NCBI GenBank assembly: GCA_013361335.1
Contig: JABFYH010000051.1
Span: 1-53,033 of the forward strand
DNA from: Gemmatimonadaceae bacterium
GTDB taxonomy: Bacteria; Gemmatimonadota; Gemmatimonadetes; Gemmatimonadales; Gemmatimonadaceae
Direction: 5' to 3'
DNA: 53,033 nucleotides
Below the pieces are notes generated by a model. It had not been told where the DNA came from and made no database searches. It saw only the letters and a program-made list of their open reading frames with translations. Below are positions 47,595 through 53,033 of the stretch, piece after piece. Numbering within the stretch: the first letter of the stretch is position 1; every line of letters starts with the position of its first letter. Both the position numbers and the translations under genes were made by a program.

Positions 47595-49114
47595 CGACGC
47601 CGGATCCAGCCGCCGTCGTCACCGATCAGACGCGCGAGGGGCGCCTGTGGCGCGCCGCGGTGTTGGTCACCTGGCTCGCCACGCTGGTGCGACTCCTGTT
47701 CGCGATCCGGCTGCCGCTCTTTCCCGACGAAACCTACTACTGGGACTGGTCGCGCCATCTCGCCGGCGGGTACTTCGACCATCCGCCGATGATCGCGCTG
47801 CTCATCGCCGCCGGCCCGGGCGTGCGGTTCTGGTCCGTGGTCGCCGGCGGTGTCGCCGGTCTGGCGACGAGCGCGATCGCACGCCGGCTCGGTGGGGGCG
47901 CGGCAGCGGTGCGCGCCGCGGTCGTGCTGGCCGTCATGCCCCTCGTCGCCTCGGGATTGGTGCTGGCGACGCCGGATGCGCCACTGCTCGCGGCAAGCGC
48001 GGTGGGACTCTACTGCGTCGTACGCGCGGTGCAGGCGCCGCTCCGCTCGCGCGCCGCGCTGGGCTGGTGGAGCGCCGCCGGCGTCGCGCTCGGACTGGCC
48101 TTCGCGTCGAAGTACACGTCGATCCTGCTGCCGGTGACCGCGACGGCGGCCGTGCTGCTCCGCCCGTCGCTTCGCGCGCGACTGCGCGAGCCTGGTCCGT
48201 ACGTCGCCTGCGTGCTCGCGACGCTGGTGTTCCTGCCGGTGCTGCACTGGAACGCGACGCACGACTGGATCTCCTTCCGCTTCCAGGTGCAGCATGGGCT
48301 GGGCACGCCGAAAGGCTCGGCGCTCAAGCGCGAGCTGGATCTGATTGGCGGCCAGCTCGGACTCGTGTCGCCGATCCTGTTTGCTCTCGCAGCTGACTCT
48401 GTCTGGCGCACCCTCCGTCGCCCGGTGGACGACGCGCGGTTCCTGCTCGCCGTCGTCGCGGTGGGCAGCTGGGTGTTCTTCGTGTACAGCGCGACGCGGC
48501 GCGCGGTGGAGCCGAACTGGCCGGCGCCGTCGTACGTATCCGGCGTCGCCCTGCTCGCCGCGCTCGCGACGACGCCCGGCTACCAACGCTGGCTGCGACG
48601 CGGTGTCGCCCTCGCGGCGGTCATGGTGGGCGTGCTCTACCTGCACGCGCTCACGCCGATTCTGCCGATCCCCGCGCGGCGCGATCCTCTCGCCCGCAAC
48701 GAGGGATGGGCCGGCCTGGCGCTGGCGGTGCGCACCGCGGCGCAGGAGAGAAAGCTGTCTCCCGCCGTCGTGCACGTCGGCGCCGATCGCTATCAGGACG
48801 TGAGCGAGCTCGCCTACCATCTCACCGACGCCGAGCCGGTGAACGTCGACTGCATCTGTCTGCGGGGACGCCACAACCAGTACGAGCTGTGGCCGCGCTT
48901 TGCGCAGGTCGCCAGGCCGGGCGATGCGCTCGTGCTTGCGCTCGACGAGCGCGAGGGGGTGCACGAGACGGCCGCGGCGCTCGCGCCCTACTTCACCACC
49001 GTGACACGAGGTGCGCTGGCCCCGCTGCTTCGTGGCGCCGACACGGTGACCACCCGGCGGATCTGGATCCTCGAAGGCTACCGCGGCGGCTGGCCGCCGC
49101 GCGCCGAGCCCTGA
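47591..49114 (+). CDS. glycosyltransferase family 39 (ArnT/PMT-like) membrane protein
   Basis: A 507-residue polytopic protein. The first extracytoplasmic loop has FPDETYYWDWSRHLAGGYFDHPP, the acidic pair and aromatic residues that define lipid-linked-sugar transferases of the PMT/ArnT clan. About 10 further membrane helices follow, then a soluble C-terminal domain of about 140 residues. Such enzymes move a sugar from polyprenyl phosphate to a protein or lipid on the outer face of the membrane. The acceptor is unknown. It is translationally coupled to the PHP-domain protein, and its last 37 nt overlap the convergent MarR gene. Confidence 0.85.
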   Translation: MTTPDPAAVVTDQTREGRLWRAAVLVTWLATLVRLLFAIRLPLFPDETYYWDWSRHLAGGYFDHPPMIALLIAAGPGVRFWSVVAGGVAGLATSAIARRLGGGAAAVRAAVVLAVMPLVASGLVLATPDAPLLAASAVGLYCVVRAVQAPLRSRAALGWWSAAGVALGLAFASKYTSILLPVTATAAVLLRPSLRARLREPGPYVACVLATLVFLPVLHWNATHDWISFRFQVQHGLGTPKGSALKRELDLIGGQLGLVSPILFALAADSVWRTLRRPVDDARFLLAVVAVGSWVFFVYSATRRAVEPNWPAPSYVSGVALLAALATTPGYQRWLRRGVALAAVMVGVLYLHALTPILPIPARRDPLARNEGWAGLALAVRTAAQERKLSPAVVHVGADRYQDVSELAYHLTDAEPVNVDCICLRGRHNQYELWPRFAQVARPGDALVLALDEREGVHETAAALAPYFTTVTRGALAPLLRGADTVTTRRIWILEGYRGGWPPRAEP

Positions 49115-49608
49115 GCGGCGGGCGGTCCCTCGCGGCAGGCGACGCGCACCGCGCCGAGCAGCTCCACCAGCGACGCCTTCTCGGCCTCGTCGAGGGTGGA
49201 GAAGGCCGACTCCGTCATCGCTTCCATCGGGGCGTCGAGCGCGGCGAGGAGCGAGAGCCCGGCGGGGGTGATCTGGCAGAGCACCTGCCGCCGGTCGGGC
49301 GTCGAACGCTCGCGCACCACGTGTCCGGCGCTCTCGAGCTTGTCGAGCAGCCGTGTGATCCCGGCCGCCTCCTCGATCATCCGATCACGGATGGCGAGGG
49401 TCGGCAGACCCGCTTCGCCGGCGCCGCGCAGGATGCGCAGGACGTTGTACTGCTGGACGGTGATGCCGCTCCGCTCGACGACCTGCGCCGTGACACGCTG
49501 AACGACGGCGGCCGTGCGCAGCACGCTCAGCAACGCTTCATGCGCCGGGGATTGAAAGGGCCGAGTCTGCTTGAGCTCCTCGCGGAGCGCACTCGTCTGG
49601 GTAGGCAT
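49078..49608 (-). CDS. MarR-family transcriptional regulator
   Basis: A 176-residue winged-helix repressor. The DNA-binding core spans about residues 45-115: ITVQQYNVLRILRGAGEAGLPTLAIRDRM, then LLDKLESAGHVVRERSTPDRRQVLCQITPAG, the wing with the conserved Asp-Arg-Arg. MarR dimers typically bind palindromes near their own promoter; the gap upstream holds an AT-rich patch (around 49640-49660, with TAGTGT on the minus strand) that would suit promoter and operator. Its target is not evident, as the flanking genes are an outer-membrane barrel and a glycosyltransferase. The C-terminal 20 residues overlap the opposite gene. Confidence 0.88.
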   Translation of the reverse strand: MPTQTSALREELKQTRPFQSPAHEALLSVLRTAAVVQRVTAQVVERSGITVQQYNVLRILRGAGEAGLPTLAIRDRMIEEAAGITRLLDKLESAGHVVRERSTPDRRQVLCQITPAGLSLLAALDAPMEAMTESAFSTLDEAEKASLVELLGAVRVACREGPPAAQGSARGGQPPR

Positions 49609-49678
49609 CGGGGACTGGGCTCACGATGGTCGCGGATGACACTATGTACGTGAGAATTGCCCCGAACGCCAGTAAGAC

Positions 49679-49760
49679 GGGAGGAGCGGACGAGCGGAGG
49701 AGCGGAACTGCCATCGACGTAATGCCGCTCGTCCGTTCATCCGCTCACCCGCTCATCCGG
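49679..49760. repeat. GAGCGGA-type inverted repeat (copy E)
   Basis: Left arm 49679-49706 (GGAGGAGCGGACGAGCGGAG...), an 18-nt spacer, right arm 49725-49760 (CCGCTCGTCCGTTCATCCGCTC...). The inner 26 nt pair at 21 positions by my alignment. It lies in the gap between the outer-membrane barrel gene's 3' end and the MarR gene's 5' end. Confidence 0.7.
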
Positions 49761-49767
49761 CAGCAGT

Positions 49768-50409
49768 TCAGAACGACAGCCGGACGCCGGCGCTGAAGGC
49801 GAAGCTCTGCGTGGTGTTCGTGCCGACGTTCAGGTAGGTCGCCTGCTGAAGATCGAACTGACCGATGTAGTCCTTCGCCATCACCCGAACACCGACCCCG
49901 CGCCCGACCGACACGTCGGCGCCCAGTCCGACGTTGGCCGCGAAGTTGGTGGAGGAGGTGGTGATGAATGACTGGGTGATGTCGTAGCGCATCGCGCCGG
50001 CGCCGGCCTGGACGAACGGCGTCATCGCCGTGCCGCTCATGGTCGTGAGGGGCAGCGCGAGCTCGAGCCCGGCGTCGAACATCTGCACGCGGCTCTGCGC
50101 CAGCGAGACGCCGCCGAGGATCGGCACGCCCGCCTGGATGTCGCTCGAGGCGGTGGCGACGTTGCCGATGAGCGAGAGGTTCGGCGCGAGCTTCATCCCG
50201 AGCTGTGCGCCGAACACCGGCGCGGGCGCGTTCGTCACCGACGTGCCCAGCGGGCCGCTCAGGTAGTCGCCGAAGAACATGTAGCCGACGTACGGGGTGG
50301 CCTGAAAGGCCGTGTTCGTGGCGAGGGACGAGGCGCTGCGGGATTGGGCGGCGGCGAGCACGGGGGCGGTCGCGAGGAGGGCCGCGGCGAGCACGATAGG
50401 ACTGCGCAT
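49768..50409 (-). CDS. outer-membrane beta-barrel protein
   Basis: A 213-residue protein. The signal peptide (residues 1-22, cleavage after LAAAQ) and alternating strands rich in aromatic and small residues (ATPYVGYMFFGDYLSG, FGAQLGMKLAPNLSLIGN, VQMFDAGLELALPL, MTPFVQAGAGAMRYD) ending in AFSAGVRLSF, with a terminal Phe, mark an 8-stranded OmpA/OmpW-type barrel. The ATG at 50409 has GGAGACTTCC upstream and begins the signal peptide. Role unknown; such barrels are often structural or small-solute pores. Confidence 0.8.
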   Translation of the reverse strand: MRSPIVLAAALLATAPVLAAAQSRSASSLATNTAFQATPYVGYMFFGDYLSGPLGTSVTNAPAPVFGAQLGMKLAPNLSLIGNVATASSDIQAGVPILGGVSLAQSRVQMFDAGLELALPLTTMSGTAMTPFVQAGAGAMRYDITQSFITTSSTNFAANVGLGADVSVGRGVGVRVMAKDYIGQFDLQQATYLNVGTNTTQSFAFSAGVRLSF

Positions 50410-50628
50410 GGAAGTCTCCGGAAGGGTCGCCACGGGTGGTGGGGGTGGCGGAGTCGAGCAAGGCAGGCGTGGTGCCCGTGCGCGCCGGTGCGGATCGCGA
50501 TAGCTAAGTCGCAAACCCGCAACACCTTGGCGATCCACGCCCGCGCGGCGGTCGGCATGCGATGTCCCCGGAGGAGGACGCGGCGCTCACCCCGGGCGAG
50601 GACGATTCGCCCCGTGCCGGGCGCGGGT

Positions 50629-50634
50629 TATGTT
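50629..50634 (+). promoter_or_regulatory. possible -10 box (TATGTT) for the M20 peptidase
   Basis: TATGTT, with TTCGCC (50606-50611) 17 nt upstream as a weak -35. The leader would be about 24 nt to the ATG at 50665. Confidence 0.35.
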
Positions 50635-50664
50635 CAGGCTCGTTCACGATCTCCGTGCACTCCC

Positions 50665-52068
50665 ATGACATCAATGAGCGCCGTCTCGACCGACCTCGAC
50701 GCGTACCTGAGCACCCACGACGCGCGCATCCAGCGCGAGCTGTTCGACCTGCTGCGCATCCCGAGCGTGAGCGCGCGGTCGGAGCACGACGCCGACACGG
50801 CTCGCGCCGCCGAGTGGGTCGCGCAGTCGCTGCGCGACGCGGGACTCGAGGCATCGGTGCACCCGACCGGCGGTCATCCGGTGGTGGTCGGTGAGTGGCG
50901 CGGTGCGGGCGCGGGCGCGCCGACGGTGCTCGTGTACGGACACTACGACGTCCAGCCAGCGGAGCCGCTCGAGCTGTGGACGTCGCCAGCGTTCGAGCCG
51001 ACGATCCGCGACGGCAAGCTGTTCGCACGCGGCTCGGTGGACGACAAGGGACAGCTGTTCCTGCACGTGAAGGCGCTGGAGGCGCACCTCAAGGCGCGCG
51101 GCAGGCTGCCGGTGAACGTCATCGTGCTGGCCGAAGGCGAGGAAGAGGTGGGAAGCGAGCATCTGGCGGGCTTCATCGAGGCCAATGCAGCAAGGCTTCA
51201 GGCCGACGCCGTCGTGATCTCCGATTCGGCGATGTTCGCGCCCGGCCTCCCGAGCATTCTGTCCTCGCTGCGCGGCCTCGCGTACTTCCAGATCGACGTG
51301 CAGGGTCCCGCCCAGGACCTGCATTCGGGGAGCTACGGCGGCGCCGTGGTGAACCCGGCGATGGCGCTGGCGCGCATCCTCGCGACGATGCACGACGCCG
51401 ACGGCCGCATCGCCATCCCCGGCTTCTACGATGCGGTCCACGCATGGGACGCACGCGTGCTCGAACAGATGCGCGGCCTTCCCTTCGACGAGGAGCACTT
51501 CCGTGCCGAAGCGGGGTCGCCGGCGCTTGGAGGCGAGAAGGGTTACACCGTGCTCGAGCGACTGTGGACACGCCCCACCTGCGAAGTGAACGGACTGCTG
51601 AGCGGCTACACCGGCGAGGGGGCGAAGACGGTGTTGCCGGCGAAGGCGATGGCGAAGGTGAGCTGTCGTCTCGTCCCCGATCAGGATCCGGCTGCCATCG
51701 AGGCGCTGATGAAGGCGCACGTCGCGCGCGTCGCCCCGAAGGGGGTGACGGTGACGGTGACCCATCTGCATGGTGGACGTCCATGGCGCGCCGAGCTGGC
51801 CGGTCCGCTCTTCGACGCCGCGCGGCGTGCGCTCGCCGCGGCCTTCGGCAGGGAGCCGGTGATCACGGGCGAGGGTGGATCGATCCCGGTGGTCGGAGAT
51901 TTTCAGCGGATCCTGGGCGCGCCGGTGCTGCTCGTGGGGTTCGGGCTGCCCGGTGAGAACGCGCATGCGCCGGACGAGTGGATGAGCGTCGAGAACTTCA
52001 CGAAGGGGATGCGCGCGATCGCGGCGCTCTGGGACGAGCTGGGGACGAGCACCGGGCGCACCAAATGA
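50665..52068 (+). CDS. M20-family metallopeptidase (dipeptidase/carboxypeptidase)
   Basis: A 467-residue di-zinc peptidase. The metal and catalytic residues are in order: His93 and Asp95 (YGHYDVQP), Asp126 (GSVDDKGQ), the catalytic and bridging Glu pair in AEGEEEVGS (about 159-161), an Asp in VISDSAMF, and His near residue 440 (ENAHAPDEWM). The inserted dimerisation domain (from about residue 205) is complete. No signal peptide, so it is cytoplasmic and probably cleaves small peptides. The ATG at 50665 is followed by another in frame at 50674. ilvE follows 18 nt later. Confidence 0.92.
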   Translation: MTSMSAVSTDLDAYLSTHDARIQRELFDLLRIPSVSARSEHDADTARAAEWVAQSLRDAGLEASVHPTGGHPVVVGEWRGAGAGAPTVLVYGHYDVQPAEPLELWTSPAFEPTIRDGKLFARGSVDDKGQLFLHVKALEAHLKARGRLPVNVIVLAEGEEEVGSEHLAGFIEANAARLQADAVVISDSAMFAPGLPSILSSLRGLAYFQIDVQGPAQDLHSGSYGGAVVNPAMALARILATMHDADGRIAIPGFYDAVHAWDARVLEQMRGLPFDEEHFRAEAGSPALGGEKGYTVLERLWTRPTCEVNGLLSGYTGEGAKTVLPAKAMAKVSCRLVPDQDPAAIEALMKAHVARVAPKGVTVTVTHLHGGRPWRAELAGPLFDAARRALAAAFGREPVITGEGGSIPVVGDFQRILGAPVLLVGFGLPGENAHAPDEWMSVENFTKGMRAIAALWDELGTSTGRTK

Positions 52069-52086
52069 ACTCCTGGAGGCGATAAC

Positions 52087-53033
52087 ATGGCCAAGCTCAC
52101 GGCGACCGAGTGGATCTGGCGTGACGGCGAGTTCGTCGCGTGGCAGGATGCCACCGTGCACGTGCTCGCCCACTCGATGCAGTTCGGGTCGTCTGTGTTC
52201 GAGGGGGTGCGCTGCTACGACACGCCGCAGGGGCCGGCGATCTTCCGGCTCGAGGACCATCTGCAGCGCCTGATCAACTCCTGTCGGATCTACCGCATGG
52301 AGGTGCCGTACGGCGTGGACGAGCTGGTGGCGGCCTGCTGCGAGCTCGTCGAGCGCAACGGGCTGCGATCGTGCTACATCCGGCCGATGGTCCTGCGCGG
52401 CTTCGGCGCGGCAGGCATGGTGCCCTTCGACAGCCCGGTCGAGGTCTACCTGCCGTGCTGGCCATGGGGCACCTACCTCGGCGAGGGCGCGCTGGAGAAC
52501 GGCGTCGACACCTGCGTCTCGAGCTGGCACCGCGTCGCGCCGAACACCATTCCGAGCATCGCCAAGGTGGCCGGCAACTATCTCGGCGGACAGCTCATCA
52601 AGATGGAGGCGCTGGCCAACGGATTCGACGAGGCGATCGCGCTCGGCACCGACGGGATGGTGAGCGAAGGCTCGGGGCAGAACGTGTTCGTCGTGCACAA
52701 GGGTGTGGTCTACACCACGCCGCTCAACGGCACCCTGCTGCCCGGCATCACGCGCGAGAGCATCATGACCCTGGCGCACGACGCGGGGCTCGAGGTGCGC
52801 GAGCAGCCGCTCCAGCGCGAGATCCTGTACACCGCGGACGAGATCTTCCTCACCGGCACCGCGTCGGAGGTGACGCCGGTGCGGAGCGTGGATCGCATCA
52901 AGGTCGGTACGGGCCGCGCCGGCGAGGTGACGAAGCAGCTCCAGCGGACCTTCCTCGACCTGGTGCACGGGAGGATCGAGGATCGGCATGGGTGGCTCAC
53001 CTTCGTGCACGCCGAGCGGGCCAGCGCGAAGTA
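52087..53033 (+). CDS. ilvE: branched-chain amino acid aminotransferase (stop codon cut by window end)
   Basis: Transfers the amino group between glutamate and the 2-keto acids of leucine, isoleucine and valine, using pyridoxal phosphate. 315 codons are present and the last two bases are 'ta', so only the final base of the stop is missing. The fold-type IV signatures are clear: AHSMQFGSSVFEGVRCY, Lys160 in IPSIAKVAGNYLGGQ as the PLP Schiff base, EGSGQNVFVV, and FLTGTASEVTPV. GGAGG (52076-52080) precedes the ATG by 6 nt. It probably shares a transcript with the M20 peptidase, which could supply free amino acids (inference). Confidence 0.95.
   Translation, partial: MAKLTATEWIWRDGEFVAWQDATVHVLAHSMQFGSSVFEGVRCYDTPQGPAIFRLEDHLQRLINSCRIYRMEVPYGVDELVAACCELVERNGLRSCYIRPMVLRGFGAAGMVPFDSPVEVYLPCWPWGTYLGEGALENGVDTCVSSWHRVAPNTIPSIAKVAGNYLGGQLIKMEALANGFDEAIALGTDGMVSEGSGQNVFVVHKGVVYTTPLNGTLLPGITRESIMTLAHDAGLEVREQPLQREILYTADEIFLTGTASEVTPVRSVDRIKVGTGRAGEVTKQLQRTFLDLVHGRIEDRHGWLTFVHAERASAK

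Noticed and set aside
50671..53010. 779-residue open frame antisense to the M20 peptidase and ilvE
   Set aside because: Low-complexity composition and no domain; both sense genes have full catalytic motifs.

Overview
The window is a GC-rich bacterial chromosome segment with dense genes, many GTG starts and many 1-4 nt start/stop overlaps. Gene content (aerobic respiration, de novo NAD synthesis, PEP carboxylase, oxidative pentose-phosphate enzymes, many small lipoproteins) and protein style fit a Gemmatimonadota-like soil or sediment bacterium. That assignment is inference; there is no rRNA or tRNA gene in the window to confirm it. I see no phage, IS element, CRISPR array or tRNA.

Layout: 1-2.8 kb: end of a type II NADH dehydrogenase, a small SH3-like protein, a secreted alpha/beta hydrolase and arginase. 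2.9-6.75 kb: a membrane zinc-ribbon protein, a hybrid histidine kinase and an ANTAR response regulator. 6.74-13.0 kb (minus): an MFS exporter and a complete BMP-type nucleoside ABC importer, with a 201-nt palindrome between the binding-protein and ATPase genes. 13.2-20.7 kb (plus): nadB, a binding protein/chemoreceptor/CheY trio, nadA, nadC and an amine-oxidase-like flavoprotein. 20.9-23.35 kb: a NarL-type two-component pair followed by a MerB-family gene. 23.4-29.3 kb: a tiny zinc ribbon, ppc, a Gfo/Idh oxidoreductase and a short RNB ribonuclease. 29.3-34.4 kb (minus): acyl-CoA dehydrogenase, cyclase, gnd and zwf. 34.5-40.8 kb: a lipoprotein, an amidohydrolase, four small unknown proteins (three of them paralogous), and a cupredoxin/cytochrome-like/Rieske redox cluster. 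40.8-46.2 kb (minus): TPR protein, dockerin-like lipoprotein, sigma-54-type activator and a YyaL-type thioredoxin-fold protein. 46.3-53.0 kb: PHP-domain membrane protein with a GT39 glycosyltransferase, a MarR regulator, an outer-membrane barrel, an M20 peptidase and ilvE, which the window end cuts in its stop codon.

The most striking observation is at 22645-23343. Two short ORFs in one frame, separated by a single TGA, together make a full-length MerB (organomercurial lyase) family protein. The TGA falls where the family has its second catalytic cysteine. Twelve nt after it is a perfect 7-bp hairpin with a GGTC loop, the geometry of a bacterial SECIS element. The simplest reading is an unannotated selenoprotein: a MerB-like enzyme with selenocysteine in its active site, co-transcribed with a sensor kinase and response regulator.

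A second theme is interspersed palindromic repeats made of short-period units (GAGCGGA octamers, GTGAACC heptamers, GCGGAT units). They sit between genes and in places encode protein ends. A third is a set of genes with a TANNNT box 6-7 nt before the start codon, suggesting leaderless transcripts.
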